DNA of 64,000 bases from Pseudonocardia sp. C8 (GCF_014267175.1 NZ_JACMTR010000002.1:4551501-4615500); one strand, 5' to 3'; positions 8,050-17,710 are shown, counted from the stretch's first letter. Notes: a model not told the origin generated them from the letters alone. Numbers and translations are program-made.

Positions 8050-10158
8050 CTACACCCCGATCTTCGCCGGTCGCCCGCCCTCCAGGTGCCGGATCGCGAC
8101 GACGGCCGGACGCGGCTGCGCGGCACCCCCGTCCGGCCAGTGCGAGGCCGGGGCCTCCGGCGAGGCGTCGTCGACGTCGCCCGGGTGCTGCACCGAGATC
8201 AGCACGAACGTCTCGTCGACGACCGGTCCGCAGCACTCCGCCCCGACCGGCACGCTGGCGAACAGCCGGGTCGAGCCGCGCTGCGGCCCGTCCAGCACGA
8301 CGCCGTAGAGCCCGTCGTTGATCTCCAGGGCCTGGCCGGAGTCGGTGGCCAGCCACAGGTTCCCGTAGCCGTCGAACGCGACGTTGTCCGGCGAGGTGAT
8401 CGGGCTGACCTGCGACTTGTCGAACCCTCCGAAGTAGGTCGACGGGTCGTCCGGGTTGCCGCAGACCAGCAGGATGTTCCAGCCGAACGTCGTCGCCGCC
8501 GGGTCGTCGGCGGTCTCGGTCAGCTCGATGACGTGCCCGTGCTGGTTGGCGTTGCGCGGGTTGGCCTCGTCGGCACCGGCCTCGCCCGCCTTGCCGCGGT
8601 CGGAGTTGTTGGTGCAGGCGAGGTAGACCTTGCCGGTCCGCGGGCTCGGCTCGACGTCCTCGGGGCGGTCCATCTTGGTCGCCCCGACCCGGTCGGCGGC
8701 GAGACGGGTGAACACGAAGACGTCGGCGACGCTCATCCCGTCCACGTAGGACTTGGTGGTGGATGCGAGCGGCTTCCACACGCCTGCACCGTCGAACTGC
8801 CCGTCACGCGGCAGCGCCCCGTTGCCGGTGATCTCCGCAGGCGGGCTGTCCCCGGTGAAGACCGCGACGTAGAGCGTGCCGGACGACAGCAGCGTCGCGT
8901 TGTGCTCGCGCGCCTCCCGGCTGGTCCCGCGGCGCATCCGCTTGTCCGACACGAACTTGTAGACGTAGTCGAAGCGCTCGTCGTCTCCCATGTAGACGAC
9001 CGGGCGGCCGTCCTCCGTGAGCTGGACGCCGGCCCCCTCGTGCTTGAAGCGGCCCAGCGCGGTGTGCTTGACCGGCTTCGACGACGGGTCGTGCGGGTCG
9101 ATCTCGACGATGTAGCCGAACCGGTTCGCCTCGTTGGGCTCCTGCGCGAGGTCCCAGCGCGGGTCGACGCGCTCCCACTTGCGCTCCGAGGAGCCCTGCT
9201 CGATGCCGTAGCGCTCCTGGCGCGGGTCGGTCACCGGACCGGAGGCGAAGTAGCCGTCGAAGTTCTCCTCGCCGGTCAGGAACGTGCCCCACGGGGTGGT
9301 GCCTCCGGCGCAGTTGCCGACCATGCCCTTGACCGTCCGGCCGGAGGGGTCGGCCTTCGTCCGCAGCGCGGCCGAGCCGGCGGCCGGGCCGTCGAACGCC
9401 ATCTCGGTGTCCGCGGTGATCCGGCGGTTCAGCGCCCCGGCGCGGTCGTGGTGCAGCTCGCCGGTCCGCGGGTCCCGGGTGACCTCGACGATCCCGCCGC
9501 CGTGCGCGGCCATGCCGATCCGGATCTGCTCCTCGGTGGGGTTCTCCTCGTCGTAGCCGCGGAACATCAGCGGCTCGAGCGTGTACTCGTGGTTGGAGTA
9601 CATGACGTAGCGGGTGCCGGCGCCGTCGATCGGCAGGATCCCGCAGAAGTCGTTGTTGTAACCGAACTGGCGGGCCTGGGCGGCGGCCGTCTGGTGCTCG
9701 AAGTCGAACTCCGGCGCGTCCGGGAAGATCGGGTCACCCCAGCGGATCACGACGTTGGAGGCGTAGTCCTCCGGGACGCGGATCGTGTCGTCGAGGTTCG
9801 GCTCGACCGTCCCGTAGCGCAGCCCGCGCGGCGGCTCCGGCTGCTCCGCGGGCGCCAGCGGGTGCCGCTGCTCCAGGGCCGGGGTGCCCGCCGACGCGGT
9901 GCCGGCCAGCGCGGCGCCGGTCCCGGCGGTGAGCCCGACAACCGCGCCCGCGCGCAGGACCCCGCGCCGGTCGAGCACGGTCTGCAGGACGTCCCCGAAG
10001 TACCCGTTCGACGACCGGTTCGGCTCCGGCTTCGCACACGCGTCGCCGCACTTGTACCGGCAGGTCAGACCCTGGCGTCCGGGCCGGAGGCGGTCGATGA
10101 CGGGGAGCGTGCGGCGGGCGCCGGCGTCCGGGGTGTCGCCGGGGCAGCGGTCGGCCAC
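8050..10158 (-). CDS. PhoX-family phosphatase (DUF839), Tat-exported
   Basis: The 702-residue protein begins with a conserved cytosolic-looking stretch (TCRYKCGDACAKPEPN), then a twin-arginine signal (DRRGVLRAGAVVG) and an Ala-rich hydrophobic run near residues 65-90. Such an extended N-region is usual for actinobacterial PhoX. The body carries DUF839 blocks such as YVMYSNHEYT, FLTGEENFDGYF, VEIDPHDPSSKPVKHTALGR, YLACTNNSD and NQHGHVIEL. PhoX enzymes are calcium/iron-dependent alkaline phosphatases active outside the membrane that release phosphate from organic esters. No recognisable Pho box was identified upstream. The upstream region is filled by a tandem repeat array, so its promoter must lie between the array and the start. 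Confidence 0.92.
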   Translation of the reverse strand: MADRCPGDTPDAGARRTLPVIDRLRPGRQGLTCRYKCGDACAKPEPNRSSNGYFGDVLQTVLDRRGVLRAGAVVGLTAGTGAALAGTASAGTPALEQRHPLAPAEQPEPPRGLRYGTVEPNLDDTIRVPEDYASNVVIRWGDPIFPDAPEFDFEHQTAAAQARQFGYNNDFCGILPIDGAGTRYVMYSNHEYTLEPLMFRGYDEENPTEEQIRIGMAAHGGGIVEVTRDPRTGELHHDRAGALNRRITADTEMAFDGPAAGSAALRTKADPSGRTVKGMVGNCAGGTTPWGTFLTGEENFDGYFASGPVTDPRQERYGIEQGSSERKWERVDPRWDLAQEPNEANRFGYIVEIDPHDPSSKPVKHTALGRFKHEGAGVQLTEDGRPVVYMGDDERFDYVYKFVSDKRMRRGTSREAREHNATLLSSGTLYVAVFTGDSPPAEITGNGALPRDGQFDGAGVWKPLASTTKSYVDGMSVADVFVFTRLAADRVGATKMDRPEDVEPSPRTGKVYLACTNNSDRGKAGEAGADEANPRNANQHGHVIELTETADDPAATTFGWNILLVCGNPDDPSTYFGGFDKSQVSPITSPDNVAFDGYGNLWLATDSGQALEINDGLYGVVLDGPQRGSTRLFASVPVGAECCGPVVDETFVLISVQHPGDVDDASPEAPASHWPDGGAAQPRPAVVAIRHLEGGRPAKIGV

Positions 10159-10342
10159 GGTCGTCCTCCTGGGGTCGTGGTGGGATGACGTCGGCGGGCG
10201 GAGCGGAACGCTCTCCGCCCGGTCCCCCGCATCTCAGCAGCCCTGTCCTCCGTACGGGTGAGGAGCAGGTGGCCGCGGGGTGAACGGGCGCGTGGGCTCG
10301 GCCACCCTGCGCACCCGCAGGGCGCTCCCGACACCCGCGACG

Positions 10343-10925
10343 GGAACGCGCGGATCGACACCCTCCACCCGAGCCGCACGCCCCGCCCCGCCGGGGGCGG
10401 CAAGGTGCTGATCAACACGCGCGACACGGCCGCCCCTGCTCGCGCGCGCCGCGCACCAGGCAGAAACGCGCTGATCGACACACGCGACGCCGCCGACCCG
10501 CACCCTTCCGCCCTCGGCACGGCCAGGACGCGCAGATCGACACCGCCGACGCCGCCGACCCGCACGCTCCCGCCCCGACACGGGCGACAACGCGCTGATC
10601 GACACGCTCGGCCCGACCGAGCCGCACGCTCCCGCCCCGCCCGGGGCGACAATGCGCTGATCAACACACTCCACCCGACCGAGCCGCACGCACCCGCCCC
10701 GCCCGGGGCGACAACGCGCTGATCAACACACTCCACCCGACCGAGCCGCACGCTCCCGCCCCATCCCGGGCGGCATCGTGCAGATCGACACACTCCACCC
10801 GGCCGACCCGCACGCTCCCACCCACTCCGGGCAGAAACGCGCTGATCGACACGTTCGACCCGGCCGGCCCGGCACCCTCCCACCACACCCGCGACGGGAA
10901 CGCGCAGATCGACACACGGCGTCGC
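10343..10925. repeat. Tandem array of ten ~62-bp units
   Basis: A core resembling GCGCTGATCRACAC recurs at 10348, 10405, 10468, 10530, 10592, 10654, 10716, 10778, 10839 and 10902. The spacing is 57, 63, then five times 62, then 62, 61 and 63. The three units at 10587, 10649 and 10711 are nearly identical over all 62 bases; outer units are more diverged. The period is not a multiple of three, so this is not a repeated protein. It fills the region between the response regulator's 3' end and the PhoX 5' end. The same family recurs at 26225-26485. Confidence 0.9.
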
Positions 10926-11076
10926 GGCGAGGGAGGCGACCACGAGCGCACCGCACGCGACTGCGCGCGACTGCGCGCGACGGGGCGCGATGCGCAGCGG
11001 CCTGCAGGGAGCGGGGCGTCTCGAGCCCGGGCCGGGGCGGGAATCTCCACGCGCCCCGGCCCGGCGGTCCGGTCCC

Positions 11077-11229
11077 GGCGCCGCTGCGCGCACCGGCGTG
11101 CACTATCCGCTCCGGGCGCCGCTGCGCGCACCGGTATGCACGATCCACTCCGGGCGCCGCTGCGCGCACCGGCGTGCACGATCCCCTCCGCGCACCGCTG
11201 CGCACGACGGCATGCGGGATCCGGCACCG
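11077..11229. repeat. Tandem array of 38-bp units
   Basis: Units begin with GGCGCCGCTGCGCGCACCGG at 11077, 11115 and 11153, exactly 38 bases apart, with a fourth diverged unit from about 11191. Each contains GTGCACGATCC or a near variant. The array ends about 20 bases before the stop codon side of the response regulator gene. Between this and the 62-bp array (10926-11076) I see only GC-rich sequence with short GCGCGACT repeats. Confidence 0.8.
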
Positions 11230-11250
11230 CAACGGGCGCCGGCGTGCGGA

Positions 11251-11982
11251 TCAGACGATGCCCTGCCGTGCGGCCGTGTAGACGATCTCGGTGCGGCGCC
11301 GCACCTCGAGCTTGTCGCGCAGGTTCCGGACGTGGAACTTGACGGTGGCCTCGGAGATCCGCAGCCGGGCACCGATCTCCCGGTTGCTGAGCCCGACGGC
11401 GAGCAGCCGCAGCACCTGGTTCTCCCGGTCGGTGAGCAGGGAGGTCTTGCACAGGTCGGGGCCCGGGGCCCGGGACGGGTCACGCAGCACCTGCAGCGGC
11501 GGCCCGGCGCCGCCCGTGCCCGGGTCGAACACGCCCTCGCCGCGCAGCACGGTGCGCAGCGCACGCACGATCTCGGCCGTGTCCGCGCCCTTGCGCAGGT
11601 AGCCGTGCACCCCCAGCCGGACGGTCCGCATCATCGAGTCGCGGTCCCGGCAACCGGTCAGGACGAGGACCTTCACCCCGCGGCAGCGGTCCAGCAGCGT
11701 GCGGATCAGGTCCAGGCCGGGGCGCTCGTCGCGACCGAACTCGATGTCGACGACGATCGCGTCCGGCCGGGTCCGCTCGGCGGCCATGAGCGCGTCCCGC
11801 GGGGAGGCGGCCTCCCCGGCCGGGACGAGGTCGGGCTCGGCGGTCAGCAACGCGCGGATCCCGTGGCGCACGACCGGCTCGGAGTCGACGACGAGAACCC
11901 GGGCCGCGCGACGGATCACCTCCGCGCCGTCGTGCCCGCGAACTCGCAGATCGGTGGCCTCACGAATGGCATCGAGCGTCAT
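11251..11982 (-). CDS. NarL/FixJ-type response regulator
   Basis: This 243-residue protein has a receiver domain (about residues 28-145), with acidic Asp33 in VLVVDSEP, phospho-acceptor Asp79 in AIVVDIE and Lys131 in GYLRKGAD. A LuxR-type helix-turn-helix follows (about 180-243; LTDRENQVLRLLAVGLSNREIG). It should be a phosphorylation-controlled transcription factor. No histidine kinase lies in the window, so it looks like an orphan. ATG at 11982 is preceded by GGAGGA. It is divergent from the GAF regulator at 12214, sharing a 231-base promoter region, which suggests joint or cross regulation. Confidence 0.93.
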   Translation of the reverse strand: MTLDAIREATDLRVRGHDGAEVIRRAARVLVVDSEPVVRHGIRALLTAEPDLVPAGEAASPRDALMAAERTRPDAIVVDIEFGRDERPGLDLIRTLLDRCRGVKVLVLTGCRDRDSMMRTVRLGVHGYLRKGADTAEIVRALRTVLRGEGVFDPGTGGAGPPLQVLRDPSRAPGPDLCKTSLLTDRENQVLRLLAVGLSNREIGARLRISEATVKFHVRNLRDKLEVRRRTEIVYTAARQGIV

Positions 11983-12213
11983 CGCTGTCCTCCGGGGTGC
12001 GTCGCGCCGCCTCCGTGGCGGTCCGCACACGGTAGGAACCGTCACGTTGCCCACACGTTGCGCGCCGCGGCGGCCGGCCGCGGGACCGCGCCCGCGACCC
12101 GGCCTACGAGCCTCGATCAGCAGGTATGCTCCCCGCTGCCGGACTCCTGGCCGGGCGGTGTGGTGCTCCGGCGACGGAACGACAAGGGTGTCCACCGGCG
12201 GGACGGAGGCGAC

Positions 12214-13701
12214 ATGCTCGGTGCGGACGGCACGTCGTCGGCCGACGAGCTCGTCGAGGATGCGGTCCGGCTGCGCCGGATCTACGAGGACGGCCTCGGC
12301 AGCGGCTCCGCCGGCGCGCCCCGCCCGGTGGTCTCGGACTCGTGGCAGCGCAGCCTTGCCGCGCACGTCGATCCGGAGAGCCGGCTCCCCCCGCTCGTCT
12401 ACCAGGCGGACGAGCTGCGTGAGGTGCGGGAGCACCATCCGCTGCACTCGGTCATGCCGCTGCTGCGGAGCACGCTGGTCAGCATCGCCGATGAGGCGAT
12501 GCACGTGATGCTCGTGACCGACGCCGACGGCCACGTGCTCTGGCGGGACGGTGCGCACGGGCTGCTGCACTCCGCCGACGACGTCGGGCTCTGCGAGGGC
12601 ACCCGCTGGACCGAGGACGCGATCGGCACCAACGCGATGGGCACCGCGCTCGCGCTCGACGAGCCGGTCCGCATCCACTCGGCCGAGCACCTGGTCCGCA
12701 CCTACCACGACTGGACGTGCGTGGCCGCACCCGTGCACGACCCGGACACCGGCGACACGATCGGCGCCATCGACATCTCCGGTCCCCTGCACACCGTGCA
12801 CCCGGCGCTGGTCCAGCTGGTGACCGCGACCGCGCAGCTCGCCGAGAACCAGCTGCGGGTCCGCCTGGCGATCGCCGACGAGCGGCTGCGGGTGAAGAAC
12901 ATGCCGCACCTGGCCGCGCTGCGCGGCGCCGAGGGCGCGCTGCTGTCCGCGACCGGCCGGGTCATCGCGAGCGAGCCCTACGGCCGGTTCCCGGAACGCG
13001 TCCGGCTGGAGGAGGGCGCCGACCGGGTGCAACTCGGGGACGGGCGGGAGATGGCCGTCGAGCCGCTGGCCGAGGGGTACCTGCTGGTGCCGCCGTCGCG
13101 CCGCCGGGGACGGGTCGTCACCGGTGCGCCGGAGCTCGCGTTGCGCTTCACCGGTGGTGCCGGCCCGCGGATCACCCTGAACGGGACCGAGACCGCCGCG
13201 ACGCTCCGGCCGGCCGAGGTCCTCACCATGCTGGCGCTGCACCCGGACGGGCTCTCCGGCGATCAGCTCACGCTGATGCTCTACGGGGACGACGGCAACC
13301 CGACCACCGTCCGCGGCGAGATCCACCGGTTGCGCTCGTCGCTCGGCACCGACCTGCTGCTGACCCGCCCGTACCGGCTCGCGACCGCACCGGACGCCGA
13401 CTTCCTCCGGGTGCGGGTCGCGCTGCGGGAGGGCCGGGCCGCCGAGGCGCTCGACGCCTGCGCGGGTGCGCTGCTGCCCCGCTCGGACGCCCCGGCCGTC
13501 CGGGAGCTCCGCGACGAGCTCACCGCCGGCCTGCGGCACGCCGTGCTCGACGCCGACGACGCCGAGCTGCTGCACCGCTTCACCGGGCACCCCCTCGGCG
13601 AGGACGACCTGGAGGCGCACGAACGGCTGCTCGAGCTGCTCGGGCACGACGACCCGCGGCGGGCCGCCGTCGCGGCCCGGGCCGAGCGCCTGCTCGACTG
13701 A
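12214..13701 (+). CDS. GAF-domain transcriptional regulator with C-terminal winged helix
   Basis: The 495-residue protein starts at an ATG preceded by GGAGG. Residues about 30-215 resemble the N-terminal sensory part of DhaR/AcoR-type activators: VVSDSWQRSLA, a GAF domain with GTRWTEDAIGTNAMGTALA, and GAIDISGPLHTVHP. The AAA+ sigma-54 domain of those activators is missing. Instead there is a C-terminal region with LRPAEVLTMLALHP and a winged-helix-like LMLYGDDGNPTTVRGEIHRL segment, as found in many actinobacterial GAF regulators. A small ligand probably binds the GAF domain and changes DNA binding. It shares a divergent promoter region with the response regulator. Confidence 0.85.
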   Translation: MLGADGTSSADELVEDAVRLRRIYEDGLGSGSAGAPRPVVSDSWQRSLAAHVDPESRLPPLVYQADELREVREHHPLHSVMPLLRSTLVSIADEAMHVMLVTDADGHVLWRDGAHGLLHSADDVGLCEGTRWTEDAIGTNAMGTALALDEPVRIHSAEHLVRTYHDWTCVAAPVHDPDTGDTIGAIDISGPLHTVHPALVQLVTATAQLAENQLRVRLAIADERLRVKNMPHLAALRGAEGALLSATGRVIASEPYGRFPERVRLEEGADRVQLGDGREMAVEPLAEGYLLVPPSRRRGRVVTGAPELALRFTGGAGPRITLNGTETAATLRPAEVLTMLALHPDGLSGDQLTLMLYGDDGNPTTVRGEIHRLRSSLGTDLLLTRPYRLATAPDADFLRVRVALREGRAAEALDACAGALLPRSDAPAVRELRDELTAGLRHAVLDADDAELLHRFTGHPLGEDDLEAHERLLELLGHDDPRRAAVAARAERLLD

Positions 13702-13777
13702 TTCCCGCCGGGTGCGACCGCGGCCCGGCCGAGCCGTGCCGCGTGGCTCCGGACCGTCCGGGACCTGCCCGGCGCGG

Positions 13778-16700
13778 TCAGGTCCGTGCCGCCAGCGGGC
13801 TGTCCGGCTCGGGCTCCAGCTCCCCGGCGCGCCACAGGGCCGCGTACGGGCCGCCGGCGCGGACCAGCTCGTCGTGCGGGCCCTGTTCGACGATCCGGCC
13901 CCCGGCCAGCACGACGATGCGGTCCGACCGGCGGGCCGTCTGCAACCGGTGCGCGACGACGAACGCGGTCCGCCGCGCCGCCACCCGCTCCCCCGCGGCC
14001 AGCACGGTGGCCTCGGTGGCCGGGTCGAGCGCCGCCGTCGCCTCGTCGAAGATCAGCAGGTCGGGGTCGACGAGCTCGGCGCGGGCGAGCGCGACCAGCT
14101 GCCGCTGGCCCGCCGAGAGGCCCTGGCCGCGCTCCCCGACGGGGGTCCGGAACCCGGCCGGCAGCGACCGCACCAGGTCGTGGGCCCCGACCGCCCGGGC
14201 GGCCGCCTCGATCCGTTCCGGTGACGCGTCCGGGCGGCCGTAGGCGATGTTGGACGCCACGTCCCCGGTGAACAGGTGCGCCTCCTGCGGCACGACGCCG
14301 AGCCGGGACCGGTACCCGGCGAGCGGGTACCGGCGCACGTCGACGCCGTCCACTCGGACCTGCCCCTCGCCGGCGTCGTAGAACCGGGCCAGCAGCTTGA
14401 TCAGCGTGGACTTGCCGGCCCCGGTCGCACCGACCAGTGCCACGGTCTCCCCGGGCGACACCCGCAGCGAGACGTCGTCCAGCGCCGGGGTCCCGGCGCC
14501 GTCGTAGGAGAACGTCACGTGGTCCAGCTCCACCGCCCCGCGGATCCGCTCCGGCACCGGGACCGGGTGCTGCGGCACGTCGGGCACCGACGTGGGCGTC
14601 CGCAGCAGCTCGGCGATGCGGTTCAGGCCGACGCGGGCCTGCTGGTAACCGTCGAAGACCTGGGACAGCTGCTGGACCGGGCCGAAGAACAGGGTCAGGT
14701 ACAGCAGGAACGCGGTCAGCACCCCGGCGGTGATCTCCCCGGAGAGGATCATGGCTCCGCCGGCGCCGAGCACCACCGCCGACGCGATGTCGGACAGGAA
14801 CGCCACGAACGGGAAGTAGAGTGCGATGTAGCGCTGCGCCCGCAGCCGGGAGCGGCGGTAGGCGTCCGAGCGTTCGCCGAAGCGGTCGTAGCTGAGCTCC
14901 TCCCGGACGTGGGCCTGCGCGATCCGGACCCCGGTCACGTTCTCCTGCAGGTCGGCGTTGACCACGCTGACCCGCTCGCGCGCCTCCGCGTAGGCCCGCG
15001 AGGAGAACCGGCGGAACACCACGGTCACGACCGCCAGCAGCGGCAGCAGCCAGCCCAGCGCGTACAGGGCGAGCTCGGCGTCGGTCGCGACCAGTGCCAC
15101 GGCGACACCACCGATGGTGAGGACGCTGACCAGCGCCTGTGCCAGGCCGGTCTGCAGGAACGTGGACAGCGCGTCCACGTCGGTCGTCATCCGGGTCATG
15201 ATCCGGCCCGCGAGCTCGCGCTCGTAGTAGTCGAGCCCGAGCCGTTGCAGGTGGGCGTAGCTGCGCAGCCGCAGCAGGTACAGCAGGCTCTCCCCGGCGC
15301 GGGCCGTGACGAGCGTCTGGAACCCGACCACGACCGCGTCGGCCACGACGATCAGGAGCCCGGCCAGTGCCGCGACCAGCAGCACCCGGGTCGACCCGTG
15401 AGCGATGCCGGAGTCGACCGCGACCCGGGCGATGCTCGGCAGGGCCAGCGTGGCGAGCGCGTCCGCGGCCATCAGGACCACACCCAGCACCAGCAGCAGC
15501 CGGACCGGGCGCAGCAGCGACGACAGGCGGAAGTGCGGGTCGGGCGCGGTGGGGTCGCCCTGGCCGCGCAGCCGTGGCGACTCGGTGGCCGGGGGCAGCC
15601 GTGCGACCTTCTCCAGCAGCTCGGGGGTGGCGCTGACCGTGCCGGCCCAGCCCGCGGGGCCGCCGGCCTCCCGGCCGAGCGCCCGGTCCGGATCATCGGT
15701 GCGCTCGACGTCCGGCCACAGCTCGGGCGTGATGCCGCCGATCCCCGCGGGCGCGGTCCCTCCGGCTCCGACGGTCGCCGGCACGGCATCGACCGGCACG
15801 GGGGCGCTCCGGCTGCCGTCGGCCCGGCTGCGGTCGCCGCGGCTGCCGTCGACCCGCCCGGCGTGGCCCGGCGCGAGATCGTCCGGCGCCGGACGATCCG
15901 GCGCGGCCGGGTCCGCGCCACCCAGCTCGTCCGCCGGACCGGTCGCCAGCAGCTCCCGGAACAGCGGGCACCGGCCCCGCAGCTCGTCCTCGGTGCCGAT
16001 GTCGACCACCCGGCCGCGGTCCAGCACGGCGATCCGGTCGGCCAGCGCCAGCGTCGACCGGCGGTGCGCGACCAGCAGCGTCGTCCGCTCGGCGGTCAGG
16101 TCCCGCAGCGTCCCGTGGATCGCCGCCTCGGTGGCGGTGTCGACCGCCGACGTCGCGTCGTCGAGCACCAGCACCCGGGGCCGGGTGAGGACCGACCGGG
16201 CCAGCGCGATCCGCTGCCGCTGCCCGCCCGACAGGGTCAGGCCGCGCTCGCCGACCTCGGTGTCGTAGCCGTCGGGGAGGTCCTCGACGAACCCGGCGAC
16301 CTGCGCGGCCTCCGCGGCGGCCCGGATCTCCGCGTCGGTCGCGTCCGGCCGGCCGTAGGCGATGTTGTTCCGGATGGTGTCGGAGAACAGGAACGCCTCC
16401 TCGAACACCACCCCCAGCTCGGCCCGCAGGTCACGCAGCCGAAGCTCGCGCAGGTCGATCCCGCCGATCCGCAGGCTGCCGGCCTGCGGGTCGTAGAAGC
16501 GCGGCAGCAGCAACGCCACCGTCGACTTGCCGGACCCGGGCGGGCCGACCAGGGCGAGCGTCTCGCCCGGCTCGACCCGCAGCGACAGCCCGTCCAGCAC
16601 CGGATCGGGCGCGGCATCGCCATCAGGGCCGGAGCCGGCCGGCTCGTAGCCGAACCGGACGTCGTCGAGCTCCACGGCCAGCGGCCCCTCGGGCAGGGTG

Positions 16701-17704
16701 CGTGGCCGCTCCGGGTCCACGATCTCCGGCTCGGCGTCGATGATCTCGAAGACCCGCTCCGCCGCGGCCCGGGTGAGCTGGCCGGTGACGACCAGCGCCC
16801 CGATCAGCCGGGCCGGCCCGACCAGCATGCCGACGTAAGCCGTGAACGCCAGGAAGGTGCCGAGGTCGATCGTGCCCTGCGTGGCCAGGTACCCGCCGAC
16901 CCCGATCACCGCGACCTGCCCCAGGCCGGGCAGCGCGAGCAGGGCCGGGTTCAGCCGGGCGGTCAGGCCGGCCGCCCGCAGCCGCTCGCCGTAGAGCCGG
17001 TGCGCCCGGCGCTCCAGCGCCGCGATCTCGCGGCCCTCCTGCCCGAAGCCCTTGACGACCCGGACGCCGGTCACGGTCTCCTCGACCTGCTGGGCGATCT
17101 CGGCCGCACGCTGCTGGGCCGACCAGGTCGCCGGGAACAGCGCGCGCCGGATCCCGTTGGTCGCCAGGAACGCGACCGGCAGCATCACCAGCGCGACCAC
17201 GGTGAGCAGCGGCGAGAGCCACAGCATCGCCGCCACCGCCACCACCACGAGCACGACCGTCCCCGCGGACAGCGGCACCATCGACAGGAACCCCTGCACC
17301 AGCTGCAAGTCCGAGATGGACCGCGAGGCGACCTGCCCGGTACGCAACCGGTCCTGGCGCACGCCGTCCATCCGCTGGACCGCGGCGAACACCGCCCGCC
17401 TCAGGTCGTGCTGCACGTTCAGGGCCATCGTGCCGCCCAGGTAGCGGCGGACGAACGCGCCCGCGAACTTGGCGGCGCCGAGCACCAGCAGCCCGAGCAC
17501 GACCGGGGCCAGCACGCCCGCGTCGCCGCCGACCACGCCGTTCACCCCGGACCGGATCAGCAGCGGGCCGACCGCCTCCAGCCCCACCCCGGCCATCGAC
17601 GCCCCGAGCGCACCGAGGGTGACCCGGCGGTGCACGAGGCAGGCCCTGGCGAGGCGGCTGATCCACCCGGGTCGGGCCGGGCGGGCGGTTCGGGAGCGGA
17701 GCAC
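13778..17704 (-). CDS. Fused two-module ABC exporter (TMD-NBD-TMD-NBD)
   Basis: One 1308-residue chain contains two complete ABC exporter halves, the layout of mycobacterial Rv0194-type multidrug exporters. NBD1 has Walker A GPPGSGKS at 387-394, signature LSGGQ at 491-495, and Walker B VLVLDDATSA; the usual catalytic Glu is Asp516 and the Q-loop Gln is Glu435. NBD2 has Walker A GATGAGKS, Q-loop VVPQEAHLF, signature LSAGQ and a canonical LLIFDEATAALD. This gives one degenerate and one competent ATP site, as in heterodimeric exporters. A linker of about 150 residues, rich in Gly, Pro, Asp and Arg, joins the halves. GTG at 17704 has no ribosome site but a TAGCCT box six bases upstream, so it is probably leaderless. 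Confidence 0.93.
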   Translation of the reverse strand: MLRSRTARPARPGWISRLARACLVHRRVTLGALGASMAGVGLEAVGPLLIRSGVNGVVGGDAGVLAPVVLGLLVLGAAKFAGAFVRRYLGGTMALNVQHDLRRAVFAAVQRMDGVRQDRLRTGQVASRSISDLQLVQGFLSMVPLSAGTVVLVVVAVAAMLWLSPLLTVVALVMLPVAFLATNGIRRALFPATWSAQQRAAEIAQQVEETVTGVRVVKGFGQEGREIAALERRAHRLYGERLRAAGLTARLNPALLALPGLGQVAVIGVGGYLATQGTIDLGTFLAFTAYVGMLVGPARLIGALVVTGQLTRAAAERVFEIIDAEPEIVDPERPRTLPEGPLAVELDDVRFGYEPAGSGPDGDAAPDPVLDGLSLRVEPGETLALVGPPGSGKSTVALLLPRFYDPQAGSLRIGGIDLRELRLRDLRAELGVVFEEAFLFSDTIRNNIAYGRPDATDAEIRAAAEAAQVAGFVEDLPDGYDTEVGERGLTLSGGQRQRIALARSVLTRPRVLVLDDATSAVDTATEAAIHGTLRDLTAERTTLLVAHRRSTLALADRIAVLDRGRVVDIGTEDELRGRCPLFRELLATGPADELGGADPAAPDRPAPDDLAPGHAGRVDGSRGDRSRADGSRSAPVPVDAVPATVGAGGTAPAGIGGITPELWPDVERTDDPDRALGREAGGPAGWAGTVSATPELLEKVARLPPATESPRLRGQGDPTAPDPHFRLSSLLRPVRLLLVLGVVLMAADALATLALPSIARVAVDSGIAHGSTRVLLVAALAGLLIVVADAVVVGFQTLVTARAGESLLYLLRLRSYAHLQRLGLDYYERELAGRIMTRMTTDVDALSTFLQTGLAQALVSVLTIGGVAVALVATDAELALYALGWLLPLLAVVTVVFRRFSSRAYAEARERVSVVNADLQENVTGVRIAQAHVREELSYDRFGERSDAYRRSRLRAQRYIALYFPFVAFLSDIASAVVLGAGGAMILSGEITAGVLTAFLLYLTLFFGPVQQLSQVFDGYQQARVGLNRIAELLRTPTSVPDVPQHPVPVPERIRGAVELDHVTFSYDGAGTPALDDVSLRVSPGETVALVGATGAGKSTLIKLLARFYDAGEGQVRVDGVDVRRYPLAGYRSRLGVVPQEAHLFTGDVASNIAYGRPDASPERIEAAARAVGAHDLVRSLPAGFRTPVGERGQGLSAGQRQLVALARAELVDPDLLIFDEATAALDPATEATVLAAGERVAARRTAFVVAHRLQTARRSDRIVVLAGGRIVEQGPHDELVRAGGPYAALWRAGELEPEPDSPLAART

Positions 17705-17710
17705 ACGATC

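Noticed and set aside
7940..8779. Upstream extension of the MFS gene into the PhoX coding region
   Set aside because: The extra sequence is antisense-like low complexity overlapping PhoX, and a good ribosome site precedes ATG 7939.
10343..10925. Possible CRISPR array
   Set aside because: Units are directly abutting 62-base repeats without constant-length unique spacers, repeats are imperfect, and no cas genes are in the window.
10065..11093. Minus-strand open frame through the 62-bp repeats with a repeating peptide
   Set aside because: The 62-base period changes frame at each unit, so the peptide is not truly periodic. It has no likeness and begins in low-complexity sequence.
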